From: Agromyces sp. H66
GTDB taxonomy: Bacteria; Actinomycetota; Actinomycetes; Actinomycetales; Microbacteriaceae
Direction of reading: 5' to 3'
Assembly (NCBI RefSeq): GCF_004959775.1
Contig: NZ_SJZG01000001.1
Coordinates: 1 to 64,000 of the forward strand
Length of the DNA stretch: 64,000 bases
Notes under the pieces: generated by a model
What the model was told of the DNA's origin: nothing
Database searches by the model: none
Seen by the model: the letters and a program-made list of their open reading frames with translations, nothing else
Program-made: the position numbers and the translations under genes
Shown here: one piece after another, positions 14,718 to 23,845 of the stretch
Numbering within the stretch: the first letter of the stretch is position 1
Layout: each line of letters begins with the position of its first letter

Positions 14718-14941
14718 TCGTCGCGCAGAAGGCGCATGAGTTCATCGGTCGAGCGGGTCGTGCTGGCGCGGCCGCGCATCCGGGCGACGGCCCTTCGGCC
14801 CCTGCTGCCGACCGGATCTGCGTGAACGATGCGCAAGGTGTTGCCGTCTTCGACGACCTCGACCTCGTCGCCTTCGAAGAAGCCCAGGCGATGTCGGAGT
14901 TCGGCGGGGATCGTCACCTGTCCCTTGCTGTTGAGACGCAT
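14714..14941 (-). CDS. AbrB/SpoVT-type antitoxin
   Basis: A 75-residue antitoxin with the swapped-hairpin AbrB domain at the N-terminus (MRLNSKGQVTIPAELRHRLG, then FEGDEVEVVEDGNTLRI) and a flexible basic tail (about 48-75) for toxin binding. A GAGGAGGT site on the reverse strand, eight bases upstream, fixes the start at 14941. The PIN toxin follows with a four-base overlap. The imperfect palindrome at 14957-14970 is a likely autoregulatory site. Confidence 0.9.
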   Translation of the reverse strand: MRLNSKGQVTIPAELRHRLGFFEGDEVEVVEDGNTLRIVHADPVGSRGRRAVARMRGRASTTRSTDELMRLLRDE

Positions 14942-14956
14942 GTGTAAGACCTCCTC

Positions 14957-14970
14957 GTAATACATACTAC
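14957..14970. promoter_or_regulatory. imperfect palindrome upstream of the AbrB/PIN operon
   Basis: Reverse-strand GTAGTATGTATTAC matches its own complement at ten of fourteen bases and lies just upstream of the ribosome binding site. It stands out as AT-rich in GC-rich surroundings. It may combine the -10 element and the AbrB operator. Confidence 0.4.
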
Positions 14971-15020
14971 GCGGGAAACGTAGGAAATGGTGGTGGTCCG
15001 TCAGGCCGCAGAATCGAACG

Positions 15021-15496
15021 GTGACGTCCGCCGCCGCCGAGTTCATCGACCGCACGCTGCAGGCCGAGGCATCCGACGAGCGGGCGGCCGCGGATGCGGA
15101 GCGAGTGGGCGGCGGGTTGCGCTTCTACGGGGCATCCGTCGGAGCGGTTCGTGGCACGATCCGCGACGCCCGCCGGCGACATCCGCGTCTGACGCACGAC
15201 GACATCACGGCGCTCGCGTCGGAACTGTGGTCGACGCCGGTCTACGAGCGACGGCTCGCGGCGATCGTCCTCCTGCAGGGAAGTGTCAGCGAGCTGGGGG
15301 CGTCCGATCTCACGCGGCTGGAGCATTCCTCCGCGATGCGCGCGCGCCCGAGCTCGTCACCCCGCTCGCCGTCGACGTGGTGCGGCCGCTGGTCGAACGG
15401 CTCGAGGGCGCCGAGGCGGCGCGGGCCCGGCGGATCCTCGCTCGCTGGGCGAGCGAGGACGACCGGCTCCTGCGCCGGGCGGCGTCGCTCATCTGA
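15021..15496 (+). pseudogene. AlkD-like DNA alkylation repair protein, frameshifted and 3'-truncated
   Basis: From GTG 15021 the frame encodes HEAT-like helices including LTHDDITALASELWSTPVYERRLAAIVLL and ...ASDLTRLE, as in AlkD DNA glycosylases. At about 15320 the similarity jumps to another frame, continuing AFLRDARAPELVTPLAVDVVRPLVERL and ILARWASEDDRLLRRAASLI before a TGA at 15494-15496. A single missing base after GAG restores continuity. The protein also stops about 60-70 residues before the normal AlkD end. Two lesions indicate a decayed gene rather than a sequencing error alone. Confidence 0.65.
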
Positions 15497-15654
15497 CCAT
15501 CCGGGCCCCAGTCGCCCGAATCCTCGGGGTGCCGATTCCGGGGACGGCGCGTACCCTGAAGAGACGGGTTCACGGAGTGCATCGCTCGCCGGAGCGGTGA
15601 CCTCGGACCCTGCGGGCTACCTGTACCACCACGCTCGAACGGAGCGGCTCACCG

Positions 15655-16578
15655 ATGTCTTGGGATGATTTCGACGGCGACGAGTTCGGTGAGCAGCGAC
15701 GCCCGAACCGGGCCACCGGGGCCGCCGGCGCGTGGCAAGCCGCACGGAAGGTGCTCGGCTACGTCGGCGTCGTGACCGGGGTGGTCGCCCTGGCGGCCGG
15801 GTCCGTGTTCGCCGTGAGCACGCTGGGCATCGCGGCCAAGCCCGGCGGGTTCGAGGCGCCGCCCGCCAAGGGGGCGAGCGTCGCCCTGCCGCCGGTCGTC
15901 CTGGTTCCCGAGTCCGGCGAGCAGGTGGCCGGCGGGCCCGAGGCGAACGAAGCGGCGGCCGGATCGCCGGAGTCGGGACTGTCGGGCTCGGCGGGTTCGG
16001 ATGTCCCGGTGCAGCTCGTGCCGCAGATCTCGCCCGAGTGGATGTCGCGGATCGCCGCAGCCACCGGCATCCCCGAACGCGCCCTGTCGGCCTACGCGTC
16101 GGCCCACGTCTCGATCGCCGAGGAGCAGCCCGAGTGCGGGCTCGACTGGACCACGATCGCGGCGATCGGCTCGATCGAGTCGGATCACGGCAGCCACGGC
16201 GATTCGGTGCTGGACGCGGACGGATACTCGTCGCCGACCATCATCGGCCGAGCGCTCGACGGCAACGGGGTGGCGAAGATCGCCGACACCGACGGTGGGC
16301 TCTTCGACGGCGACACCACGTGGGACCGGGCGGTCGGGCCCATGCAGTTCATCCCCTCGACGTGGATCGAGTGGGCGAGCGACGGGAACGGCGACGACGT
16401 GACCGACCCGAACCAGATCGACGATGCCGCGCTGGCCACGGCGCGATACCTCTGCGCGTCGGGGTCGATGACCAGCGCCGACGGGTGGCGGGCCGCGGTG
16501 TACTCGTACAACCACGACAACGACTACGTCGACAAGGTCGCGCGGGTCGCGATCGGGTTCGCGGAGGCGGTCGAGTAG
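15655..16578 (+). CDS. lytic murein transglycosylase (membrane-anchored)
   Basis: A 307-residue cell-wall enzyme. A short acidic cytoplasmic N-terminus is followed by one transmembrane helix (about 35-57), a Gly/Ser/Glu-rich linker (60-115) and an MltB/SLT-type domain (120-305). The catalytic Glu is probably in IAAIGSIESDHG; AVGPMQFIPSTWIEWA and AVYSYNHDNDYVDKV are the conserved substrate-groove segments. It cleaves the MurNAc-GlcNAc bond of peptidoglycan to a 1,6-anhydro product. The 158-base leader holds small stems such as CGCTC-GCCG-GAGCG near 15585 but no riboswitch I can recognise. Confidence 0.9.
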   Translation: MSWDDFDGDEFGEQRRPNRATGAAGAWQAARKVLGYVGVVTGVVALAAGSVFAVSTLGIAAKPGGFEAPPAKGASVALPPVVLVPESGEQVAGGPEANEAAAGSPESGLSGSAGSDVPVQLVPQISPEWMSRIAAATGIPERALSAYASAHVSIAEEQPECGLDWTTIAAIGSIESDHGSHGDSVLDADGYSSPTIIGRALDGNGVAKIADTDGGLFDGDTTWDRAVGPMQFIPSTWIEWASDGNGDDVTDPNQIDDAALATARYLCASGSMTSADGWRAAVYSYNHDNDYVDKVARVAIGFAEAVE

Positions 16579-16635
16579 CGCAGTGCCGCAGAATCGGGCC
16601 GAATGTCGCGCCCGCGGCATCCTTCGATTCGTCGT

Positions 16636-16651
16636 CGCCATTCCGATGGCG
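16636..16651. terminator. hairpin after the transglycosylase gene
   Basis: CGCCAT-TCCG-ATGGCG forms a perfect 6-bp stem with a tetraloop, 57 bases after the stop and upstream of the GMC gene. There is no T-run, as is common in high-GC actinobacteria. It could end the transglycosylase transcript. Confidence 0.4.
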
Positions 16652-16711
16652 GGCCCGCACCCGACGACGCGCTAGCCTGAACTCGTCCCGGCCCCCGACG
16701 GAGAGCGCGCA

Positions 16712-18304
16712 ATGGATGCCACCACCTACGACTTCATCGTCGTCGGGGCGGGATCGGCCGGATGCGCCGTGGCCGCTCGCCTCTCCGAGAACTCCGCGCA
16801 CTCGGTGCTGCTGCTCGAGGCCGGCCCGCGTGACGACCGGCTCGAGATCCGGATCCCGGCCGCGTTCTCGAAGCTGTTCCACTCGGAGCTGGACTGGGAC
16901 TACGACACGGAGCCCCAGCCGCAGTTGAACGGCCGGCGCATCTACTGGCCGCGCGGCAAGGTGCTCGGCGGCTCGTCGTCGATCAACGCGATGATGTGGA
17001 TCCGCGGGTTCCCCGAGGACTACGACGCGTGGACCGATGCCGCCGGCGAATCGTGGTCGTGGAACGCGCTGCGTCCGTACTTCCGCAGGGTCGAACGGGT
17101 GCGCGGGGCATCCGACGCCGAGACCGGCACCGCGGGCGCGATCAGCATCGAGGCGCAGCGCTCGCCGCGTTCGGCGACCGCCGCCTTCCTCGACGCGGCT
17201 CGCGAGCTCGGGCTCGACGAGGTCGCGGCGAACGGACCCGCCCGCGAGGGTGTCACGCAGACGATGGTCAACCAGCGCCGGGGTGCACGGTTCAGCGCCG
17301 CCGACGGGTACCTGAAGCCGGCACGCCGGCGCCGCAACCTCACCGTGCAGACCGGGTCGCATGCCACGCGCGTGCTGTTCGACGGGACGCGCGCGGTCGG
17401 CGTCGAGGTCGTGCGCGACGGCGTCACCGCCACCGTTTGCGCGTCGCGCGAGGTGATCCTCAGCGGCGGCAGCGTCAACACGCCCCACCTGCTGATGCTC
17501 TCGGGCATCGGCGATCGTGACGAACTGGCCGAGCACGGCATCCCGCTCGTCGTGCACTCGCCAGAGGTCGGCAAGAACCTCAAGGACCACCTCGTCTCGG
17601 GGCTCATCATCGACGCCGACGACGACACCCTGTTCGCCGCCGAGCGGCTCGGCGAACTCGCGAAGTATCTGATCTCGCGCACGGGGATGCTCACCTCCAA
17701 CGTCGCCGAGGCCTACGGGTACCTGAAGAGCGAGCCCGGCCTGGACCTGCCCGACCTCGAGCTCATCTTCGCGCCCGTCGCGTTCATCGATCAGGGGCAG
17801 ACCACGCACCAGGGGCACGGCCTGACGATCGGCGCGATCCTCTCGCAGCCGCGCAGCAGCGGCACGGTGAGCCTTGCCAGCGCGAATCCGCTCGACCCGC
17901 CGCGCATCGACCCGCGGTACCTCACCGACCCCGACGGCAGGGACCGCGCGGCACTGCTCCACGGGCTCGGCGTCTGCGAAGACCTCATCGCGTCCGACGC
18001 GATCGGCCGGGTCTCGCGTCGCCGGTTCATCCGCCCTGAGAACGCCGATGGGATGCCGCGTGCCGAGCGTGATGCGCTTGCCATCGACGAGTACGCCCAC
18101 ACGCTCTACCACCCCGTGGGCACCGCTCGCATGGGAACGGATGCCGCGTCCGTCGTCGACGAGCACCTGCGCGTGCGTGGTGTCGAGGGCCTCCGGGTCG
18201 CGGATGCCTCGGTCATGCCCTCGATCATCCGCGGCCACACGAACGCCGCCGCCATGGTCATCGGCGAGCGCGCGGCCGACCTCATCGGCGGTGCCCGATC
18301 GTGA
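16712..18304 (+). CDS. GMC-family FAD-dependent oxidoreductase (choline/alcohol dehydrogenase-like)
   Basis: A 530-residue flavoenzyme with the GMC plan: FAD-binding DFIVVGAGSAGCAVAARL at residues 7-24, the signature WPRGKVLGGSSSINAMMWIRG (two adjoining stretches, about 75-95), the second signature region ILSGGSVNTPHLLMLSGIG, and the C-terminal catalytic HPVGTARMG followed by VADASVMPSI and NAAAMVIGE. Such enzymes oxidise primary alcohols such as choline, polyethylene glycol or sugar alcohols. Its 3' end overlaps the convergent LysR gene by 23 bases. The nearby peptide-type ABC importer may supply its substrate, but that is conjecture. Confidence 0.92.
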   Translation: MDATTYDFIVVGAGSAGCAVAARLSENSAHSVLLLEAGPRDDRLEIRIPAAFSKLFHSELDWDYDTEPQPQLNGRRIYWPRGKVLGGSSSINAMMWIRGFPEDYDAWTDAAGESWSWNALRPYFRRVERVRGASDAETGTAGAISIEAQRSPRSATAAFLDAARELGLDEVAANGPAREGVTQTMVNQRRGARFSAADGYLKPARRRRNLTVQTGSHATRVLFDGTRAVGVEVVRDGVTATVCASREVILSGGSVNTPHLLMLSGIGDRDELAEHGIPLVVHSPEVGKNLKDHLVSGLIIDADDDTLFAAERLGELAKYLISRTGMLTSNVAEAYGYLKSEPGLDLPDLELIFAPVAFIDQGQTTHQGHGLTIGAILSQPRSSGTVSLASANPLDPPRIDPRYLTDPDGRDRAALLHGLGVCEDLIASDAIGRVSRRRFIRPENADGMPRAERDALAIDEYAHTLYHPVGTARMGTDAASVVDEHLRVRGVEGLRVADASVMPSIIRGHTNAAAMVIGERAADLIGGARS

Positions 18305-19181
18305 TCTGCGGGTAGAGCTCGGCGTTGAAGTCGCTGAGCTCTTCGAGGCAGTCCGCGATGAGGGCGCTGGCGTAGTGCATCCGGTCCCACACGCCGAAGA
18401 GCGTGATGATGAGGTCTGCTCCGCCCGCGGAGATCGGCACCGCGGCGAGATCGAAATGCGGATCGTCGGAGAGCACGCAGATGCCGCGGCCGGCGGCGGC
18501 GAGGGCCTGCGCGAGCACCGGTGAGGTGGTCTCCACCGAGGCGGTGAATGCGAGTCCGGCGCGTGCGGCGGCGGAGTCCAGCATCTGTCGAACGCCGTGG
18601 GCCCGGCTCATGACGATGAGCGGCTCCTTCATGAGTTCCGCCATGGGGATGCTCTGACGCGTGGCGAGCGGGTGGTCTTTCGGCATCTGCGCCCAGAGGT
18701 AGGCGTGCCCGAGCACCATCGACTGCAGTTCGGCGGGCGGGATGCGCGTGCCGACGGCGAAGTCGGCGTCGCCGCGTTCGATGGCCGCGTACACGTGCTC
18801 GGGCATGGCCTCGATGACGTTGCCGATGACACCGGACGCCCCGGCCCGCACGATGAACGGGGAGATGACGTCGGTCACGGTCGTGGGTGCGGCGACGACG
18901 GTGAGGTCGGACACCGTGCCGCGCGCGATGGAACGGGCGGTCGACGCAGCCTGGCTGGCCCTCGCGAGGAGGTCCTCGGCGACCGGGAGGAATCGTCGTC
19001 CCGCCGCGGTCAGCGACAGCCCTCGCGCCGAACGCTCGAACAGCTCGAACCCGAGGTCCTGCTCCAGTCGCCTGATCTGGCGGCTCAGCGAGGGTTGCGC
19101 GACGCGCACGGCGGCGGCCGCCCCGTGCGACGTGCCGGTCTCGCAGACCGCGATGAAGTAGCGCAACAGCCGAAGATCCAT
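18282..19181 (-). CDS. LysR-family regulator of the adjacent importer operon
   Basis: A 299-residue regulator with the winged-helix N-terminus MDLRLLRYFIAVCETGTSHG continuing into VAQPSLSRQIRRLEQDLG, and a two-lobe effector domain. The ATG at 19181 is preceded by GGAGG on the reverse strand. It diverges from the ABC substrate-binding protein gene across 132 bp that contains the dyad CCAA-GTA-TTGG, so that operon is the predicted target. The GMC oxidoreductase gene overlaps its 3' end in the opposite direction. Confidence 0.9.
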   Translation of the reverse strand: MDLRLLRYFIAVCETGTSHGAAAAVRVAQPSLSRQIRRLEQDLGFELFERSARGLSLTAAGRRFLPVAEDLLARASQAASTARSIARGTVSDLTVVAAPTTVTDVISPFIVRAGASGVIGNVIEAMPEHVYAAIERGDADFAVGTRIPPAELQSMVLGHAYLWAQMPKDHPLATRQSIPMAELMKEPLIVMSRAHGVRQMLDSAAARAGLAFTASVETTSPVLAQALAAAGRGICVLSDDPHFDLAAVPISAGGADLIITLFGVWDRMHYASALIADCLEELSDFNAELYPQITIGHRR

Positions 19182-19212
19182 CGATACCTCCAGAGCATCA
19201 CTTTGACGGAAA

Positions 19213-19223
19213 CCAAGTATTGG
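19213..19223. promoter_or_regulatory. dyad in the LysR/ABC importer intergenic region
   Basis: CCAA-GTA-TTGG is a short perfect palindrome midway between the divergent genes, followed by an AT-rich TACATA (about 19241-19246) that could be the -10 of the importer operon. A LysR binding site is the likely role; support rests on location and symmetry. Confidence 0.4.
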
Positions 19224-19313
19224 AGAGTTATTGCTCGATGTACATAGACTGGCCGCACTTCGCAGCCCGAATCTCCCGATACCCGGTGGCGAACACATTC
19301 CTTGGAGGCAGAC

Positions 19314-20909
19314 ATGGCAGTCACTCGTGCGCGAACCCGTCGCGCCCTCACCCTCATGGCCGTCGGGGCCGCCGGCGTCGTCGGCCTCGCCGGTTGCACC
19401 GCAGGCGGCACCACCGCGAACGCGGATTCATCGGTGCTCCGCGTCGCGGCGTCGGCAGCGGTCACCACCTGGGACCCGGTCCGTTCGTTCTCCACCGAGG
19501 CCCTCTACCTCGCGAACGTCTACGAGCCCCTGCTCTGGAAGAACGCCGAAGGCTCGGCCGAGGAGTTCGCTCCCGGTATCGCCGAGTCCTGGGACGTCAG
19601 CGACGACGGGCTCACCTGGACCTTCGACATCCGCGAGGGCGCCACCTTCCACGATGGCGAGCCGGTCGACGCGGACGCCGTCAAGGCGAGCATCGACGCC
19701 GCGAAGGACCACGCCGGCGCCTCATTCATCTGGGCGCCGCTCGAATCGATCGAGGCGAGCGACGACTCGACCGTCGTCATGCACCTCTCCTACTCGGCAC
19801 CGATGGATCTCGTCGCCGCGTCGACCTACGGTGCCTGGATCGTGTCGCCGAAGGCGCTCGCCGCATCGACCGACGACGAACAGTACTTCGAGGCCGGCAT
19901 CGACGCCGGCACCGGGCCCTACACGGTGAAGTCGTACACGCCGGGCGAGAAGGTCGTGCTGGAGGCCTACGACGACCACTGGAACGACGACGCAGCACCG
20001 CACTACGACATCGTCGACATCGCCATCACGCCCGACGCGGTCACGGCCCAGCAGATGCTGACCTCCGGCGAGGTCGACCTGGCGACCAGCCTGCCGCTCG
20101 AGAACATCGACACCGTGGCATCCGATCTCGGCTCCGAGGTCCGCACGGCGAACTCGCCGTTCAACTTCGTCGCGTTCTTCAACACGACGCGGCCCCCGCT
20201 CGACGACCCGAAGGTGCGACAGGCGCTCAGCTACGCGGTGCCCTACGAGGACATCATCGAGGTCGGCGGTGCGGGCTACGGCACCCAGGCGCACGGGCCC
20301 GTGCCCAAGGGCATCTTCCCGTACTCGGAGGACGTGCCGCAGTACAGCCAGGATCTCGAGAAGGCGAAGGCGCTGCTGGCCGAGGCGGGGCAGGCCGATG
20401 GCTTCACGCTGAACCTCACCTACGCGTCGGAGAACTCCGCCGAGGCGCGCTTCGTGCCGCTCATCAAGGACGCGTTCGCCAAGGTCGGCGTCACCGTAGA
20501 GGTGCGTGCCGAACTCTTCAACCAGCAGTGGGAGAACGCGAAGGCCGACCCGGCGACCGCGCAGGACATCTTCGTCGTGTACTACTGGCCGACGTACAGC
20601 GATGCCGGTTCCGACAACCTCTACTCGCTGTTCCACTCCAGCGAAACGCCCTTCTTCAACCTCAGCTACTGGAACAACGCCGAGTACGACGCGCTCATCG
20701 ACGAGGCCGGCACCCTCACAGGCAGCGACCGTGCGGCCGCGCAGGCGAAGTACGAGGAGGCCATGAACATGCTCGTCGACCAGGCACCGGGCGTGTTCCT
20801 CTACGACGCGCAGGCCGTGAGCGTCGTGCCCCAGGGGCTCGAGGTGGCGGACTTCAACGAGAACTACCCGTTCACCACCTTCTTCGCCCCGGTCCGCCCC
20901 GCGAACTGA
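19314..20909 (+). CDS. ABC transporter substrate-binding lipoprotein (peptide/nickel, SBP_bac_5)
   Basis: A 531-residue lipoprotein. A basic N-terminus and hydrophobic core lead to the lipobox LAGC with Cys28 as the lipidated residue. The mature part carries family-5 segments: STEALYLANVYEPLLW, GIAESWDVSDDGLTWTFDIREGATFHDGEP (two adjoining stretches), TGPYTVKSYTPGEKVVLEAY and VRQALSYAVPYEDI. It captures oligopeptides or similar polar solutes outside the membrane for the permeases encoded next. GGAGG (19303-19307) six bases before ATG 19314 sets the start. First gene of a six-gene operon. Confidence 0.93.
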   Translation: MAVTRARTRRALTLMAVGAAGVVGLAGCTAGGTTANADSSVLRVAASAAVTTWDPVRSFSTEALYLANVYEPLLWKNAEGSAEEFAPGIAESWDVSDDGLTWTFDIREGATFHDGEPVDADAVKASIDAAKDHAGASFIWAPLESIEASDDSTVVMHLSYSAPMDLVAASTYGAWIVSPKALAASTDDEQYFEAGIDAGTGPYTVKSYTPGEKVVLEAYDDHWNDDAAPHYDIVDIAITPDAVTAQQMLTSGEVDLATSLPLENIDTVASDLGSEVRTANSPFNFVAFFNTTRPPLDDPKVRQALSYAVPYEDIIEVGGAGYGTQAHGPVPKGIFPYSEDVPQYSQDLEKAKALLAEAGQADGFTLNLTYASENSAEARFVPLIKDAFAKVGVTVEVRAELFNQQWENAKADPATAQDIFVVYYWPTYSDAGSDNLYSLFHSSETPFFNLSYWNNAEYDALIDEAGTLTGSDRAAAQAKYEEAMNMLVDQAPGVFLYDAQAVSVVPQGLEVADFNENYPFTTFFAPVRPAN

Positions 20910-20982
20910 GTTCGCGGGGAGCGGTCGGCCGGGTCTCCCCGAAACCCGGCCGACCGACCCCCATCCCGATCCAGGAGTGATC

Positions 20983-21999
20983 ATGTTGCGCTTCCTCGCA
21001 AGCCGGCTCGGAACGGCGGTGCTCGTGCTGTTCGTGCTCACGCTCGTCGTGTTCGTGATGTCGCGAGTGATCCCGGGCGATCCGGCAGTCGTCTACGCCG
21101 GCCCCAAGGCACCGCCGGAGGAACTCGCCCGCATCCGCGAGAAGCTCGGTTTCGACCAGCCCCTCATCGTGCAGTACGTCAACTACCTCGGCGGGCTCTT
21201 CACCGGTGACTGGGGCAACTCCCTCGCGACGAAGCGGCCGGTGCTCGACGAACTCGCCATCCGCCTGCCGGCCACCCTCGAACTGCTGTTCGCGGCGATG
21301 CTCCTCGCGGTCGTCTTCGGCGTCGTGCTCGGCGTCGTCGCGGCGAAGCGGCCGGGCAGGGCGATCGATGGCGTCATCCGGTTCCTCGCCATCGGCGGGG
21401 TCTCGATGCCCGCCTTCTGGCTCGGTCTCCTCTTGCAGGTGCTCTTCGTGGGTCGGCTCGGCTGGCTGCCCGCGACCGGCCAGTTCAGCACCGAGGTCGA
21501 GTACGTCTCGCCCGTCGCTCACGTCACCGGCTTCCCCCTCCTCGACAGCCTGCTCACCGGCAACTGGATCGCCTACAGCGACGGGCTGGCGCACCTCGTG
21601 CTGCCCGCCGTGACCCTCGCGGCCTACCCGCTCGGGCTCATCGCGCGGATGACCCGCGCCTCGATGCTCGAAGTGCTCGGCCAGGACTACGTCTTCACGG
21701 CGAGCGCCTTCGGCCTGCGCGACGGGCTCATCCGCTGGAAGCTCGCCCTCAAGAACGCCCTGCCCCCGACGATGACCATCGTCGGCCTCGCCGCCGCGTA
21801 CACGCTGACCGGCACCTTCTTCGTGGAGGTCGTCTTCAACTGGCCCGGCATCGGACAGTTCGCCGTCGGCGCGATGCTCGCCGTGGACTACCCGGCCATC
21901 ATGGCGATCACCCTCCTCGGCGCGGCCGGCTACCTGATCGCGAACCTCGTCGTCGACCTGATCCAAGCCCGACTCGACCCGAGGGTGAGGCTCTCATGA
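20983..21999 (+). CDS. ABC transporter permease, DppB type
   Basis: A 338-residue inner-membrane subunit beginning LRFLASRLGTAVLVLFVLT, with a first helix followed by the VMSRVIPGDPA motif typical of DppB/OppB. The binding-protein-dependent transport signature with the EAA loop (ASMLEVLGQDYVFTASAFGL) couples to the ATPases. Six helices are expected. AGGAG lies five bases before ATG 20983. The stop overlaps the next permease start as ATGA. Confidence 0.93.
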   Translation: MLRFLASRLGTAVLVLFVLTLVVFVMSRVIPGDPAVVYAGPKAPPEELARIREKLGFDQPLIVQYVNYLGGLFTGDWGNSLATKRPVLDELAIRLPATLELLFAAMLLAVVFGVVLGVVAAKRPGRAIDGVIRFLAIGGVSMPAFWLGLLLQVLFVGRLGWLPATGQFSTEVEYVSPVAHVTGFPLLDSLLTGNWIAYSDGLAHLVLPAVTLAAYPLGLIARMTRASMLEVLGQDYVFTASAFGLRDGLIRWKLALKNALPPTMTIVGLAAAYTLTGTFFVEVVFNWPGIGQFAVGAMLAVDYPAIMAITLLGAAGYLIANLVVDLIQARLDPRVRLS

Positions 22000-22889
22000 C
22001 CGCGACCACCGCGCTGCCCGCGTTCGTGCCCATGGGTGGCAGCACCCTGGGCCGCATCGGCCGGGTGCTGCGGACCGACCGGCTCGCCGCCATCGGCCTC
22101 GCCCTCATCGTGCTCGTGGTCGTGCTGGCCGTGTTCGGACCATGGCTCGCCCCGTTCCCGGCACAGGGATACGGCGAGACCAACGTCGCCGATCGCAACC
22201 TCGCACCGAGCGCGCTGCACTGGTTCGGCACCGACCAGCTCGGCCGCGACATCCTCAGCCGCGTCATCATCGGTACCGGTCCCGCGCTCACCATCTCGCT
22301 GCTCGTCGTGGCGATCGCCGCCGCCATCGGGATCCCGCTCGGCGCCATCGCGGGCTATCGGGGCGGATGGCTCGACGAGGTCCTGATGCGCATCACCGAG
22401 GTGTTCCAGGCGTTCCCGCCGCTGCTGCTCGCGATGGTCACCGTGGCCATCCTCGGGCCGAGCCTCACCAATGCGGGCCTCGCGCTCGCCATCAGCTGGT
22501 GGCCCTGGTACGCCAGGCTCGTGCGCGCCGAGGCCCGGTCGCTCCGCGACCGCCCGTTCGTCGAGGCCGCACGTTCGGCAGGTGTCCCCGCCTGGCGGAT
22601 CCTGCCGCGCCACATCCTGCGCAACTGCATGACGCCCGTGCTCGTGCAGGCCACCGTCGACATCGGCGCCGTCGTGCTCGCCGCCGGCTCGCTCGCCTTC
22701 ATCGGCCTCGGCGCACAGCCACCCGCTCCCGACTGGGGCCTCATGGTCGCCGAGGGCCGCGGACAGATCTTCACCGCCTGGTGGATCTCGACCTTCCCCG
22801 GTCTCGCCATCTTCGTCACGGTGCTCGGCTTCAACCTGCTCGGCGACTCGCTGCGCGACTTCTTCGACCCACGGCAGGTGAAGCGATGA
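21996..22889 (+). CDS. ABC transporter permease, DppC type
   Basis: A 297-residue partner permease. The cytoplasmic N-terminus and first helix lead to the DppC landmark HWFGTDQLGRDILSRVIIGT; the EAA loop is ARLVRAEARSLRDRPFVEAARSAG (two adjoining stretches), and PPAPDWGLMVAEGR follows near the C-terminus. It forms the heterodimeric channel with the preceding permease. Four-base overlaps with both neighbours imply tight co-translation. Confidence 0.93.
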   Translation: MTATTALPAFVPMGGSTLGRIGRVLRTDRLAAIGLALIVLVVVLAVFGPWLAPFPAQGYGETNVADRNLAPSALHWFGTDQLGRDILSRVIIGTGPALTISLLVVAIAAAIGIPLGAIAGYRGGWLDEVLMRITEVFQAFPPLLLAMVTVAILGPSLTNAGLALAISWWPWYARLVRAEARSLRDRPFVEAARSAGVPAWRILPRHILRNCMTPVLVQATVDIGAVVLAAGSLAFIGLGAQPPAPDWGLMVAEGRGQIFTAWWISTFPGLAIFVTVLGFNLLGDSLRDFFDPRQVKR

Positions 22890-23845
22890 CCGACCTCCTC
22901 CACATCGACGATCTCGAGGTCGCGTTCCAGGAGCGCGGCATGCTCACCAACCGCCCGGTGCGCGGCATCACCCTCTCCGTCGCGCCGGGGGAGGTCGTGG
23001 GCATCGTCGGCGAGACGGGCTGCGGCAAGAGCCTCACCGCACTCGCGGTGCTCGGACTGCTGCCGAAGGGTGCCGTACCGAGTGGGCGGATCCTGCTCGA
23101 CGGCGTCGTGCAGCCGCTCGACGGCAGCGGCTCCGCCCGCGGCGACGTGATCTCCATCGTGTTCCAGAACCCCGGCACCGCGTTCAACCCCGTCTTCACG
23201 CTCGGCCGGCAGATGCGCGACGTCGTCGCACGGCACCGCCGGATGGGCCGCGCCGCGGCGACGGCGCACATCCTCCACTACTTCGAGCAGGTCGGACTGC
23301 CCGAGCCCGAGCGCATCTTCCGCAGCTACCCCCACGAACTGTCGGGCGGCATGCTGCAACGGGCGATGATCGCGATGGCGCTGCTCTGCGAGCCGCGCCT
23401 GCTCATCCTCGACGAGCCGACCACGGCGCTCGACGTGACCATCGCCAAGCAGATCCTCGAGCTCATCCTGTCGTTGCGCGACCGGTTCGGCTTCGGTGTG
23501 CTGCTCATCACCCACAACCTCGGTGTCGTGCGCGAGGTGTGCGACCGCATCGCTGTGCTCTACGCCGGCCGGGTCGTCGAGACCGGGCCCGCCGACGCGG
23601 TGCTGAAGGCGCCGGCCCATCCGTACACCCGAGGACTGCTCGGGGCGTTGCCCGCCCGGCACGTTCCCGGCCAGCCGCTCGATGCGATCCGCGGCGCCGT
23701 ACCGGGCAACCTGCTCGGCCTGACCGGCTGCTCGTTCCGGGAACGCTGCCCGCTCGCGATCGACCGCTGCGGCGAGATCGACCCGGGTCTCGCACCCGTC
23801 GCCCCGCTTCACGAGGCAGCCTGCATCCGGGCAGGTGCACGATGA
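22886..23845 (+). CDS. ABC transporter ATP-binding protein, DppD type
   Basis: A 319-residue ATPase: Walker A GETGCGKS (about 41-48), Q-loop in VFQNPGTAFNP, signature LSGGMLQR, Walker B LLILDEPTTALD and the switch His in ITHNLG. The C-terminal oligopeptide/dipeptide extension holds the cysteine cluster CSFRERCPLAIDRCGE, which binds an iron-sulfur cluster in several DppD/OppD proteins. It powers import together with the next gene product. ATGA overlap with the preceding permease. Confidence 0.93.
   Translation: MTDLLHIDDLEVAFQERGMLTNRPVRGITLSVAPGEVVGIVGETGCGKSLTALAVLGLLPKGAVPSGRILLDGVVQPLDGSGSARGDVISIVFQNPGTAFNPVFTLGRQMRDVVARHRRMGRAAATAHILHYFEQVGLPEPERIFRSYPHELSGGMLQRAMIAMALLCEPRLLILDEPTTALDVTIAKQILELILSLRDRFGFGVLLITHNLGVVREVCDRIAVLYAGRVVETGPADAVLKAPAHPYTRGLLGALPARHVPGQPLDAIRGAVPGNLLGLTGCSFRERCPLAIDRCGEIDPGLAPVAPLHEAACIRAGAR

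Noticed and set aside
15497..15654. Possible c-di-AMP riboswitch before the lytic transglycosylase
   Set aside because: Such riboswitches precede many actinobacterial cell-wall hydrolase genes, but the conserved ydaO core segments are not visible here, only short stems.
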